A stretch of 64,000 nucleotides of DNA from Fasciola hepatica (GCA_948099385.1 CANUEZ040000140.1:868001-932000); one strand, 5' to 3'; counted from the first letter of the stretch, positions 1 to 10,345 are shown. Notes: generated by a model not told the origin, from the letters alone. Made by a program: numbers and translations.

Positions 1-1475
1 GTTGTAGGGCCACCGTGTGAACTGATGGTCGGTTGAGCAATCGATCGAAGTGCTCTACCCATCGCTCTATTTTTCTTTTCTGCTCAGGTATGAGTAGACC
101 GGCTGTGTCGCGTAAGATCGACTCCTGCTTGCAGCACCTACGCGGCGCGTTGCGAACGAAGCGGAATAGCTTGCCAAAGTCACCGATCCCTGCTGCAATC
201 TCCATTTTTTCAGCTACTTTTGTCCAATACCGCATACGATCAGCCTTAGTGGAGTGTGAGGCCTCGCGTTGCAATCTGCGGCGTTCGCCACTTCCTGATA
301 TCCGGGTTTCGTGTGCTTTGGCCGACAGCTGAAGTGTGCCCTCAGAGATCCAGTCTTTTAGATGTCTTTCAGTTTTCCCCAGTTCTCTTAAAGCAGCTTC
401 TCTAACCGTCGATTTGATTACCACCCACTGTTCTCCTACTGGAGTTGGATCCGATGATACGTTGGTTACTGTGGATAATCCGGTGGCGATTGCGCTTAAC
501 AGCGCTTGGCATTTCGCTGGTATTTCCAGGGTTGCTACATTTATGTAGGTCGGTGGGGAGGCCTTAGGGTGTGTGGATAGATGGATTCTGAAGCGCGCAC
601 GAACAAGAACATGGCCTGTGTCATTTGCGTTTCCCGTCACTGAGCCGCGGTACGCTCGACAGTCTTCTACAGACGAAGCCCAACGAGACCTCACTAAGAA
701 ATAGTCGATTCGATGCGAAGTGCGACCGTCATTGGAGTACCATGTCAGTAAGTGCCTTTTAGGGTGCTGGAAGTGTGTTGCAAACGACCATTCTGTTAAA
801 GTCGGTCGAACTGACCAGACGGTCACTATTCTCACAGCGTTAACCAAGGCCAAATTTTCCCAGGACGTTCCGCGTTGACGAATCCGATGGACCTGTGCAA
901 GAATTCCAGTCTCCAGCGATGAACAGAATGTCACTTCTCTGAACCCGACTGATCAACTCTTGGAGGCTACGGTATAATTCATCCTTTGTCTCGCTGTCTG
1001 CCGCATTGGTCGGAGCATAGACCGCAGTCACCGTTAATTTCTGCGGGGAGCCTTTGAAACGTGCCACAGCAAGTCTTGCTGAAATCGGCTCCCAAGCGAT
1101 CATTGCGTTGTTGGCTTTATTGTTAATGGCGAATGCGACGCCGTGGCGTCCGGGGTTGTCTGTGGGGTCGCTATGGTAAATCCAGTGAGTTGCCTCTTCT
1201 CCTGGAACTTGTATGCACTGAGTGCCGGAGTTAGGTATGCGAAATTCGGAGAGACAGGCTATGTCGATGTTGTGGTTTTGTGGTGTCCTCATTGTGAGGC
1301 TTTGACTGCCCACGTCTAATAATGTCCGCACATCCCAACAAGCTAAATAAGTCTGTTTCCTACAGTTGAGTGTTCCTGCCTGTTGTCTTGACACCTCGAC
1401 CGCTGGAGCATGAGGCGCGTCGCTTGCCAAGGACGTCGTAGCATGATCAGAAAGCGTGTTTTCAAAACTACTCAT
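1..1475 (-). pseudogene. Non-LTR retrotransposon endonuclease and linker (partial, broken)
   Basis: Read on the minus strand, this is the AP-endonuclease-like (EEP) nuclease that nicks target DNA for a non-LTR retrotransposon, followed by the linker before the reverse transcriptase, which would lie left of the window. The N-terminal motif ACWDVRTLLD, the Glu-bearing SEFRIP and the AGDWNSCTG block (GD-N catalytic motif) lie in the open frame 840-1475. A stop at 840-842 and a frameshift near 760-775 break it. Beyond these the same protein continues to position 1 (IDYFLVRSRW near 680-712). The usual SDH triad reads TGH near 611-620, so the catalytic Asp appears lost. Family level (CR1-like versus RTE-like) is not settled. 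Clearly a decayed copy. Confidence 0.82.
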
Positions 1476-4345
1476 AGAGATTCACGGAAATATGGTACGA
1501 GGCGGTGTCCCCAGTACCGCTTGCGACCGTTGTACTACTTGGTCGCCCAGTCCGGAGTAGAAAGTAAGTTGACGGTAAGTCATCCGGCTTTTTTTCGAGG
1601 ATGCACCTCTAATCTTTGCACACTTAAGTGCAGACTACAGGATAGCAGGGTCGTTCCAAATAGGCCGGTGGCCTGTTGTGCGGCTCATTCGCCTCTTACG
1701 GAATACCGGGCCGAGTAGGTTGGACAGTTTCCCTTTGTAGTTGTTTGATCAGTAGATCTCATCTTCCCATTCAGGAGTATCTGTCATCACCTGCCGAACA
1801 CCGTATCGTCGAGGTTTTTAGACCTTGGTTACCCTCAACCTGGTTTAGCCCGCCTGTCGAGGAGCTTACCGGGATGTGGCCGTTGATGCATACTTCAGCT
1901 TCGTGGAGCCACAGGTTGAAGCTGGGTGAATGATGGAGACCAAGAAGATGAAGGATGCCCCAAGGGATACAACAGTCGACCAACTAAGAGGTTCTAATCC
2001 TCTCAGACACTCCATACTGGTTTATCGTCTTCATTAGAGAGCAAATGATCTTTGGAACGCTTTGCCGGTGGCTGTAGTCGAAGAGGGGGATGACGCTCGG
2101 CCCAGCCGACTTCTAAATGCACACTTGAAGGCAATGTGGAGTAATGCCCCTTAGCGAGAGCCCATAAAATGAATGTGGACAGGCTTACACGGAATGATTC
2201 CCTCCGTCCTCTTACAAGAAAACTTATTACCCGATAGAATGTATATTAGTGAAACAACAGGAAGTGACAACAAACGAGTCGCATAAGCAAGAAGCTCAAC
2301 CGTTTACACTGTATTACTCGGGCCGGTTCAGTTCACATCATTTGACAACCAACCTCGCATTCCTGTGCTCTGGTTTTGGTTGCTACCCACCGACCCCCAA
2401 TCATCGTCCAATTAAGGGCAAAATTAATAGAAGCATAAAGTGGAAAAGACTAGAAAACAAAGTAATAACCGAAAATCACAAAGACAAAGATGAAGGTCGA
2501 ATGCAACTAAACAACTACCCGCGACACCCAATCATACCACCTAGTAGGCGGGTCTCGTGGACCCCAACCCGAAAGTCTGACACGTCCTACTTGGACAAGT
2601 CCACTGGTCGACGTTTTCATATATTTCTCCCATGTCATGAACTGACCACATCGACCTACCTTCTGGCCACTTTCTGCCTCGGAGAAAAGCGTGCGCCGGG
2701 TACTCGGACAGAGGTGACCGATCTTGTCAATTGAGGCGAAAATAAGGGAATCTACCGATCAGGGAATGGCGATTGCGTGAGAACACAAACGTCAAATTCC
2801 CAAAAATACAAAATATGGAAATAACGGAGAACATTCAAAACAGAAAACGGCAATGTAAAAAGTAGAAACCAATCTTTCATTGAGTATCATCTACGAGCAC
2901 GAGCATTCTAGCTTCGATGAACACGGACTTTCACGAAGTCAATCTTGATTACCTAACCCCCTCCCGACGCGTCATTGAGACTGATGCCTAAAGACAAGCG
3001 TTGAAAAACCACTTCAGTGCTTCATCGCGTTGGTCTTCAACTAGGGCTTTCTAAATCAGCATCTTGGAATGTAGACACATAAAGCTGTGTCTCGATAGTG
3101 TGCTCCTTTTACGGAGCTGTCCTACGAACGACCTACAGAGACTAACGCGGGAGCTGGATTCACAAAGCTTGCGTTTGTTTCAGACTTAGCAAAAACTCAC
3201 TCTCGTTCCTGCAGCGGGCGCTCGCATGATGCCTCAAAAGTAATGTATACCTACCATGTGTGGCTGAAGAATTCCCTAAGCTGCATTGTGCAATAAGACT
3301 CCATTCGTTCGGCCGTTGGATAAAGAATGATCAGCTAAGAAGGTCGGTTACAGGTTGTTAGTTTTTCTCCAGCGGTGTACTGGACTGTGCATGTGGAACT
3401 GGTATGCGTCAGTCCCACTATTCGATTTGAAATGAGACCAGAGGAATAGGTAAAATTTCTCGTTCCAAGACGCAAATACACATGACGCCTATGAAACTAA
3501 CCCTACGAATTAGCGTTGGTCAATCGTCTATTAGGAATAGCAGATAATTTGTGGAACGTGCTGTCAGTGGATGTAGTGGTAGAGGACATTTCTTAGTGCA
3601 GACGAAATTTATATGCACTTTTGGCAGATGCGACGACATGCAGATGTTGTACTTTTACAAACTAAGATTATCTTTTCTACTCCATGATCAAAACGTTTAA
3701 AGGGATCGGTAACAGCCACTTCAATGGCTTCGATACATTATGTCAAAAAAGGGGAAATTCAAAAGAAATCCAATGTTATATCCTACCTGATGAGAAAACC
3801 ATATTCACATTCAAAATCTCCGACTAGGATGAGGGCTTTTTCCTAGAGGCACCTCCTTTTGACAATATCACAATAAACGTTTTTCATAGATCCGGATTCG
3901 GCTTCAATTTAAAAAACAAACCCAGTTAGAAGGCAATCAATTTCAGAAGCGTAATTATCGACAAACCAACAGACAATGCTGCGACGCCGAAAATCGAACG
4001 CTTAAATATGAGGTACGTTTGTCTCTATATAAAGTTCATCAGAACAGATAGAAGGCACGAACTGCTAGGAGCAGGCATTTTTCTCAATCTTCCCAAACGC
4101 ATGCTTGAAACATACAACTTCGTGCTCGAATTAGGACCACAGCAACATACCAGGAAAAGACAATATCGAGCAAATCGGGCTAACGCCAAGGCAAACATGC
4201 GTTGTGGGTCAACAGTTTCTGCGTGCACATTGGGGGCCTAAGTTTACTTATCAGTATAGCTTTATACAAGGCTAAGAGCTGTATTTCAATTCCGTGTAAT
4301 CACCGAGAACACTCTACCCAGATAAATTTGATGACGAAACGCTAC
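1476..4345. other. Unassigned stretch, possible 5' leader of the left element
   Basis: I recognise no protein domain here. The part next to the endonuclease (about 1,476-2,240) could be the 5' leader or ORF1 region of that minus-strand element, but no domain supports this. An open frame of 161 codons on the plus strand (2,249-2,734) starts with MKQQEV and is rich in Lys, Pro and His; it has no motif I know and is probably chance. The rest is AT-rich with short frames only. Confidence 0.4.
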
Positions 4346-4417
4346 AAGGCGTTAGGTGATCGATGAGGCTAGGTTTCTCGTTGTCGTTTGTTGTCCGAGT
4401 GAGGGATAACTCATTCA

Positions 4418-4819
4418 CTACACTAGCCACTTCGGCACATGCTGCCCTATTCTTTGGCTGAAACACCAATCCGTTCTGCCTATGTAGGTGACACCACAGC
4501 TGCAGATGAACTGATGACTAACGTGAGAGGCATTCACGTCCGTGAAACTATTTGAGTGAGTTCGGGGGTCTGCTCCTTTGGTGATGTGCAAAATCTGCAA
4601 TTCCGCCACCATGTACGTGCATTTTGTCGCATCTTTCAGACTTCGCTTAATCCAGTTGAAGAGACGATAACCCTTAAACGGTAGCAATAACGTAACCCGT
4701 TCTTCTTTCCATTGGGTGAACATGTAGGGTCGCAAGACATTCATCATAAAGCAGCATGGAGTGGACAATACATTGTTTTCTAGCTCTGTGCCAGTAGTCC
4801 ACAACCCTAGTTTAGTCAA
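4418..4819 (-). pseudogene. Penelope-like element, GIY-YIG endonuclease end (arm 1)
   Basis: The 133-residue minus-strand frame ends in a cysteine-containing block FICSCGVTYIGRTD followed by QRIGQHVPKWL. Penelope-like elements carry a C-terminal GIY-YIG endonuclease after the reverse transcriptase, and CSC-x(n)-YIGRT with a downstream Q-R-I-x-x-H is its typical start. Only the C-terminal part is present, so this is a 5'-truncated copy. The residues before it (about 1-80) could be the end of the RT thumb, but I cannot place them with confidence. A second copy of the same end lies 350 bp away in the opposite orientation. Confidence 0.68.
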
Positions 4820-4941
4820 AACCCTCTTCTACAGAGCGCGTAAAATCTGCAGTGCAGACCAAGCACACAAGGAGAACAAGTTCATACCCAAACCCTATGT
4901 GCAAATGATAACTCCGATAAATTCATTGGGATTCATTTAAT

Positions 4942-5136
4942 TTGTCGGTGGGATTGCAGAATCTGCACATCACCAAAGGAGCAGACCCCCGAACTCACTC
5001 AAATAGTTTCACGGACGCGAATGCCCCTCACGTTAGTCATCAGTTCATCTGCAGCTGTGGTGTCACCTACATAGGCAGAACGGATTGGTGTTTCAGCCAA
5101 AGAATAGGGCAGCATGTGCCGAAGTGGCTAGTGTAG
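4942..5136 (+). pseudogene. Penelope-like element, GIY-YIG endonuclease end (arm 2)
   Basis: This 64-residue plus-strand frame repeats the C-terminal part of the minus-strand copy at 4,418-4,819, again with CSCGVTYIGRTD and QRIGQHVPKWL, and stops at the same place. Over the shared 56 or so residues only two positions differ (V/A and S/P). Upstream of residue ~8 the two copies diverge abruptly. It is a second, more strongly 5'-truncated end of the same Penelope-like family, lying head to head with arm 1. Confidence 0.68.
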
Positions 5137-5199
5137 TGAATGAGTTATCCCTCACCCGGACAGCAATCGGCCGCGAGAAACCCAGTCTCATCGGTAGCA

Positions 5200-5750
5200 A
5201 GAACTAAGGTCTCCCACATGTGAGTCCACAGCATTGGGTAATGTGGTGCTTGGGACGTACCTACATGTAGGTAACTACATTCAGGAGACACCCGGGTGAC
5301 GATCAAGGGGGCACTCGTGCTGCATGGGCAGGTACGTTCCAAGCAAGGACAGGGTTCCATGGGACCATATCCACACGGGAAATGTCGCTTGCATCGACTT
5401 TTTTCGTTATTATAACAACATATGATCAGTTAATTAAGTGATTGTGATTTCTCGTCCCCTATTCCATCAATCATCGACTAAACATTAGTATTCAGAGAAG
5501 GCAGGAAAAATCACTCCCTATGAGCATCCGCTGGAAATGAAATTTCTGATAATGTCATATGTAGCAACAAAAAGAACGCACAAATAGTCGATTGATGGCG
5601 AAGAGAAGTGGCGAAAAAATTTACGTGGAACAAAACTGGGAAAGGTTAGACAGGTCATAACCTGCAGTTTTAAAAATTGCAGAATGCAGTATTTCCGAGT
5701 TATTCACCTCACATTTGTATGTCAAAAAACTTGATTTCTGGAAGTCTATC
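5200..5750. other. Unassigned AT-rich stretch
   Basis: No coding motif or repeat partner was recognised. It separates the Penelope-like inverted repeat from the start of the 1.1-kb tandem repeat. Confidence 0.4.
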
Positions 5751-6836
5751 CCCGGGCAGCACGCCTATATGGGGTCCAGTTGGGCCTTAGATGGACAAAA
5801 GCTGGACATATGATGGGTAGTTCCATCGAAAACGATCGATGAGCACCGCTACTGGGGCTCATCAGGGCCCCGGATGAGCTTAGCCTGTCACGCGATTTTT
5901 CCCCGCAAATGGTTTTTTTATACCTTTCATTTCCCTGATTCCTGTTTTAAAATCTCCTATTTTATTCTGGTAACGGTACCTCTATATAAACTGGCTCAAT
6001 AGCCTACCAACAATGAGGTTAACCAAAATTCAAAAATAACGATATATGTAACGCATTCATTGGGAATATCAGCGTCCCATCAATTTTGACTTAACTTGTA
6101 TTACTGGTAAACGTATATATTTGTAATAATCAGAGGAATTCATGAGGGCCCATGTAGGTTTGAGCAATAAACAAAATGTTCTGTCCAGCGCTAGCCCATT
6201 ACAGCCCAGAATTAGCCCAGCGTAGCGCTGGACAATGTGCTACATGGGGCGTTGAAACTCACCAGAAATTAGTCTAGGTCACCGGTCAACGACCATGTAT
6301 GGACACCACCGACTACTAGTATTATTAACTGTTTGCGTTCAAGCGTAAAATTGTCGGTTTCCTTTGTAGCAAACAGCCCAGTCGTAACATCGGTTTTCGA
6401 ACGGCTTCCGATTGGTTTATTTAGTAGCCGATTTCCACAGATCAAAAGCGAATTTATACAAAGCAAATTGACAACCGGAGTAATGTAGACCGTTAAATGA
6501 GAATCTTATTTCAATATATTCATTTGAATACACTAAAATGCCCTTGAATACCAAGTTACAGATCGTTCTATTTCATCTATCTAAAATGGGTAAAAAAAAG
6601 GACAATTATTAGGAATTCACAATTTGGGAGCTAAAATGAGCAAGGGAGAACGTAATTTGGGGAACGTGACAGGACTTAACGAAGCATATCGCGTACTTTA
6701 CACGACTGACATAAACTGCTTGGAAACCGTTCAGGAAATGCTCAGAAACCGGCTGAAAACCGATCACTTTCGGAGCCATTTTGCTACGAGGGTTTTTTCC
6801 ATACCAATTTCAAGATTTTTACAAACGCGAGCCTAA
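5751..6836. repeat. ~1.1-kb tandem repeat, unit 1
   Basis: Unit 1 matches unit 2 (6,837-6,907 continued at 9,370-10,206) in order. Shared landmarks are the CATATGATG-type junction (5,807 and 6,898), the GTTCCATCGAAAACGAT block (5,820; 9,373), the CAAACAGCCCAGTCGTAAC block (6,371; 9,727), and the terminal AACGAAGCATATC block with ACCG-rich repeats (6,678; 10,063). Similarity is moderate and gapped, so the duplication is old. No protein is encoded as far as I can see. Confidence 0.7.
6182..6234. repeat. 12-bp perfect inverted repeat (stem-loop) inside unit 1
   Basis: TGTCCAGCGCTA at 6,182-6,193 is the exact reverse complement of TAGCGCTGGACA at 6,223-6,234, with a 29-base spacer that itself contains repeated AGCCCA words. 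A degraded version of the same block sits at ~10,262-10,340. It is not in the corresponding place of unit 2, so the block behaves as a separate module. Confidence 0.7.
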
Positions 6837-6907
6837 GCAGCATCCTGAGATGGGGCTTATCTGTGCCCCGGATGGGTATGCTCATGCAAACTCTGGGCAT
6901 ATGATGT

Positions 6908-7114
6908 TGTAGATGCCTGTACATTCCCAACTTTTTCCATGATCTTCAACGTCCATCGGTGCTACACTCCTTTGTCGTGCAAACGTTTTATTTTAAAACA
7001 ACCACACACTTTTTTTTCTCAACACGCTCCTCCACCAATCCTAGTTTGCTAGTGTCGTCTCAGACAGTATTGAAATTGACTTAATGTACCGCTTAGACTG
7101 ATTAGTACACTACA
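6908..7114 (+). repeat. Gypsy 5' LTR, internally shortened
   Basis: It begins TGTAGATGCC and ends AGTACACTACA, matching both ends of the 3' LTR at 8,841-9,365. About 318 bp present in the middle of the 3' LTR (roughly 8,950-9,275) are absent here, between the AACAACCACACAC and ACGCTCCTCC words. The exact first base is uncertain by two positions. Confidence 0.8.
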
Positions 7115-7118
7115 AAAC

Positions 7119-7130
7119 TGGTGAGCCCGG
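7119..7130 (+). other. Candidate primer binding site
   Basis: TGGTGAGCCCGG begins four bases after the 5' LTR. It starts with the TGG that pairs with the CCA end of a tRNA. CsRn1-type Gypsy elements are described as tRNA-Trp primed; the match to that tRNA is only partial, so the primer identity is an inference. Confidence 0.5.
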
Positions 7131-7182
7131 TTTTATCTTGATACTAGCCTTCAATTTCTTGGTCCAAATTTTACGCCCAATC

Positions 7183-7894
7183 ATGTCTGACACCGAATCT
7201 GTTGACATTCACGCGGTTGCCCTTAAACTGCCCGTTTTTGCCCAGACCAACCCTCGAGTGTCGTTTCGATCACTCGACTCATAAGCAGCGAGCGCGTTAA
7301 ATATTCTCACGTTGTCCACGCGCTCCCCTTTGACATCGCCGTCGACTTAGAAAACCTCCCCAATCCCATTTCATCGGAAACCCCCTACGCGAAGCTCAAG
7401 GAGGCTGTGATTCGGCGAACCGGGAAATCAGCTGGAAAAATTCTCCGTCGGCTGTTCACATAGGTGGAACTCGGAGACCAAACGCAGTCCCGCCAAATGC
7501 GGTCCCTGCTGGCTGAACTTCAAATGTAGGACGCCGTTTCCCGGGAGATACGGATCGATAAACTACCGTACCCGATGCAACAGGTTCGGTCAATGATGAA
7601 GCCCGTTACCCCTCATGACAAAGCTGCGCAACATGCCGATAGGATAATGGAGTGCTACCCGCCGGGTAGACCTTCTGCTCACATGGCACCGTCCGCCAAA
7701 ACCGCACCGACACACGAATCTACCACGACATTACCAACACTCACCCCAGATACCCGTTGCGATGGTTTTCGTAGTCCTAATTCCCCATCTCATCAGTCTC
7801 CTGTTGGTAAGGCCATTGCGGAACTGGAAGAAACCGTTCGCATGTTGTGCAATCAGGTCGGCGCAGTGTGCAACGCATTCGCCACTCGTGTCTG
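7183..7894 (+). pseudogene. Gypsy gag remnant
   Basis: The probable start at 7,183 opens MSDTESVDIHAVALKLPVF, the usual opening of CsRn1-type Gag, but a stop follows within 40 codons. In another frame come YSHVVHALPFDIAVDLENL and KLKEAVIRRTGKSAGK, then VELGDQTQSRQMRSLL, KLPYPMQQV and ADRIMECYPPG, all in the order known for this capsid family. At least one frameshift and three stops interrupt it. The last part (7,575-7,894) is an open frame of 106 residues. No zinc knuckle was found. The gag ends where the internal deletion begins. Confidence 0.75.
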
Positions 7895-7919
7895 AAGGAA
7901 CACCACATCGACATAGATC

Positions 7920-8926
7920 ATGGTACAGAAATTGCCGGTTACAAACGTGGTGTTGGTGCCGTCTACCGTCACAACGGATCGCAACAATCAATTCCAATCG
8001 AATTTGTTTCGTGAGTTTATTAAACTGCTTGGCTGTAAACACATCACGACAACTGCATACCATCCCCCGTCCAAGGGCATGGTAGAACGCCTAAATCGTC
8101 AGCTAAAAGCAGCACTAATATCACGGCCAAACCCCAATTATTGGAGCGACAATCTGCCACTCGTTCTCTTAGGTCTTCTATCGTCAGTCAAGTATGCCCT
8201 CCACAGCACGTCAGCTGAACTCGTTTTCGATACCATTGTTTGCCTTCCAGGTGAGTACGTTCAAACCAGCGCTGCTGACAGTCTAACCTATCTGCTTGTT
8301 CAACAACTTAAATACCGTATGTCACATCTACGCCCAACACCCGCTCGCTCGTCATCCACACACGTTTTGTACATCATGATCTATACACGTCACCTTTCGT
8401 GTTTATTCGTAACGATGCTGTACGCAAACCACTCACACCACGGTATGACGGTCCATTTAAGGCACTTAGCCGCACAGACAAATATTTTGTGGTTCAGAAA
8501 GCTCACAAACCAGATACTGTTTCCATTGACAGATGGAAACCCGTACATTTTGATACACCTCCATCACCAGCAACACCAACACCACCACCATCCACAGACA
8601 CATTACCAACAGTTCCTGTTGACTATCCACACTCTACCGTCACACCAGACACTACACTACACCCGCCAGAATCACCAAAACGACAAACAGCCCCGGTAAC
8701 CAGCCATTCTGGCAGAAACGTTCGACATGCTGTCAGATTTCAAGACTTTGTTATTCAACGTTCTCCTTCGCTAACACGTTTTCTCTTTCTTTTTGCTACC
8801 CAGTGTTTATTTTGCACAACAAACGTTCTGGCGGGGAGATTGTGTAGATACCTGTACATTTTCCACTTTTTCCATGATCTCCAGCGTCCCTTGGTGCAAC
8901 ACTCCTTTGTCGTGCTGACCTTTTAA
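7920..8926 (+). pseudogene. Gypsy integrase, catalytic core and C-terminus, frameshifted
   Basis: The frame starting 7,920 carries [17 protein letters not shown] (second catalytic Asp) and [20 protein letters not shown] (catalytic Glu) of a DDE integrase. The zinc-binding HHCC domain and the first Asp are missing, lost with the rest of pol in the internal deletion. After the residues RPTPARSSS (near 8,340) the sequence continues in another frame as [21 protein letters not shown] and VSIDRWKP, the normal C-terminal part. The same frameshift is present in the copy at 41,254-42,050. The C-terminal frame stops at 8,926 inside the 3' LTR. Confidence 0.85.
8830..8840 (+). other. Gypsy polypurine tract
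   Basis: GGCGGGGAGA sits immediately before the 3' LTR, the position and composition expected of the plus-strand primer site. Confidence 0.65.
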
Positions 8927-9365
8927 TGTAAAACAACCACACACACATTCTTCGAACATCACCACGTAATACAAAAAGGCTGCCAACAAATCCTTCATTC
9001 TGGCAGCTTCACCTTATGATTTGGAGTATCTTGGAATTTTATCAACCAGATATAACTGTGAGAAATAAACCATTTTAGAAGCTCCCATGGCGTTGCTTGT
9101 TGCTCATGTCAACACCGTCCCCATCGGTTCGACGAACGGCTGTCAGACTGAATAGGACTGAAAATATTGACGGATATCGTTTCTTTAGCGCTCACATCCC
9201 AATAACAAGAAAGGTGGACAACTGTGAGTTTTTGTCATACCCTTTATTTCATTTTACTTTCTAATGTGAATACCCTTTCGCCCTTTTTTCAAAACGCTCC
9301 TCCGACAATTCTAGTTTGTTAGTGTCGTCTTAGATAGCACCATCTAGATTTATTAGTACACTACA
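8841..9365 (+). repeat. Gypsy 3' LTR, longer copy
   Basis: It begins TGTGTAGATACCTGTACA and ends ATTAGTACACTACA, the same ends as the 5' LTR. It keeps ~318 internal bases missing from the 5' copy. Substitutions between the shared parts are frequent, so this is not a young insertion. Confidence 0.78.
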
Positions 9366-9843
9366 ATGTTCAGTTCCATGGAAAACGATGGGCACCGTTA
9401 CCGGGGCCCCAGTCGGGCTCAACCTATCGTTCGAATTTTTCTGCAAATGGCACTCGGATGCTCCGTTTCTACTTTCCACTTTCCTAATTCCCGTTTGACA
9501 ATTCCTTACTTTATTCTGGATTACTACAAATATACTTGTCGTGACCAGAAAATTTCATGAAAGTTCGTGTAGGTTTTTCCAACGAATACAACTAAATGTT
9601 CAGACCGGGTCAGATCAGAACACAGGACTGGCGACCAATGTCAGTGATAGTCCAGTTTCTTGCACCTGTGAGCCCCCGGGTCTCACCGTACTTCGACTTT
9701 CTGTCCAGCACTACACTTGTAGCACACAGCCCGTTCGTAACAACGGCTTTCTATCGGTTAGTTTAGTAGCCATTTTACACGGATCAACTAGGAATTGATA
9801 CGAAGGAAATCGATGACCGGAGTAGTGTGCAATGCTTAATGGG

Positions 9844-9845
<2 letters not shown>

Positions 9846-9904
<59 letters not shown>
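9846..9904. repeat. (TA)n microsatellite
   Basis: About 59 bases of uninterrupted TA repeat. The matching place in tandem unit 1 holds only a short TTCAATATATTCA word, so the array expanded within unit 2. Confidence 0.95.
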
Positions 9905-9907
<3 letters not shown>

Positions 9908-10086
9908 TTTAATTGATCGAAATGCCCTGAAATGCCTCGGTATAGATCGCCTTCTTTTAATACCTCGAAAATGGGAAAATAAGGACAGTTATTCGGAGAA
10001 TCATAAATTGGGAGATAGAAATGAGCATCTTGAATCGTAGTTTGGAAAAAGTAACAGAAATTAACGAAGCATATCACGTACTTAAA

Positions 10087-10206
10087 AAGATTGACAAAAA
10101 CCGTTCAGAAACCGTCCAGAAAACCGGTCAGAAACCACTCAGAAACTACCCGAAAACCGGGGTGATAGTAAAAACGTCTCGAAAACCGGCCACAAAACCG
10201 ACCGGT
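10087..10206. repeat. Degenerate short tandem array of a CAGAAACCG-like word
   Basis: Words such as CAGAAACCG, AGAAAACCGGTC and GAAAACCGGCC recur about every 10-18 bases. Unit 1 has a shorter version at 6,720-6,765. The array lies at the end of each 1.1-kb unit and differs in copy number between the two. Confidence 0.65.
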
Positions 10207-10345
10207 TTAGGAGCGGCTTTGCTAAAAGGTAACTCCATAACAGCCCTACACCAGTCCATTTCTCCCAGCGTTAGCCCACTACAGCCTATCGTTCACTGAG
10301 CGTTCGCCCAGGGTAGAGCTGGACAGTGTGCTACTTGCGAACTTG

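Larger units (their letters stand above)
4350..5196. repeat. Inverted repeat formed by two Penelope-like 3' ends
   Basis: Positions ~4,350-4,615 and ~4,945-5,196 are inverted copies around a ~330-bp centre. Both 3' ends point outward, so the truncated 5' sides face each other. From ~4,403-4,590 against ~4,966-5,153 I see about three differences; outside this tract similarity drops quickly although the alignment continues for another ~45 bp on the outer side. Penelope-like elements are known for unusual inverted or partial tandem arrangements, which fits. Confidence 0.75.
6908..9365 (+). mobile_element. Gypsy LTR retrotransposon (CsRn1-like), internally deleted copy
   Basis: The element has TG...CA-type LTRs, a likely primer binding site, gag remnants, an integrase and a purine tract before the 3' LTR. 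Protease, reverse transcriptase and RNase H are missing: gag runs straight into the integrase catalytic core near 7,920-7,970. The LTRs differ greatly in length (207 versus ~525 bp) because the 5' copy lacks an internal ~318 bp. Flanking ATGT repeats mark the insertion. It is a dead, deletion derivative; a longer relative lies at 41,254-44,130 on the other strand. Confidence 0.85.
6837..10345. repeat. Tandem repeat unit 2, split by a Gypsy insertion
   Basis: The first ~70 bp (6,837-6,907) match the start of unit 1 up to CATATG-ATGT. The match resumes at 9,366 directly after the Gypsy 3' LTR and runs to about 10,206. A degraded copy of the stem-loop module follows at ~10,262-10,340. The word ATGT is present on both sides of the element (6,904-6,907 and 9,366-9,369), as expected of a target-site duplication. 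A (TA)n tract at 9,846-9,904 is an expansion inside the unit. Confidence 0.7.

Noticed and set aside
2249..2734. A 161-codon plus-strand open frame
   Set aside because: No motif, no splice or promoter context and no second copy; plausible by chance in 64 kb.
9847..10077. A frame with a long Tyr-Ile run
   Set aside because: It is the translated (TA)n array, not a protein.
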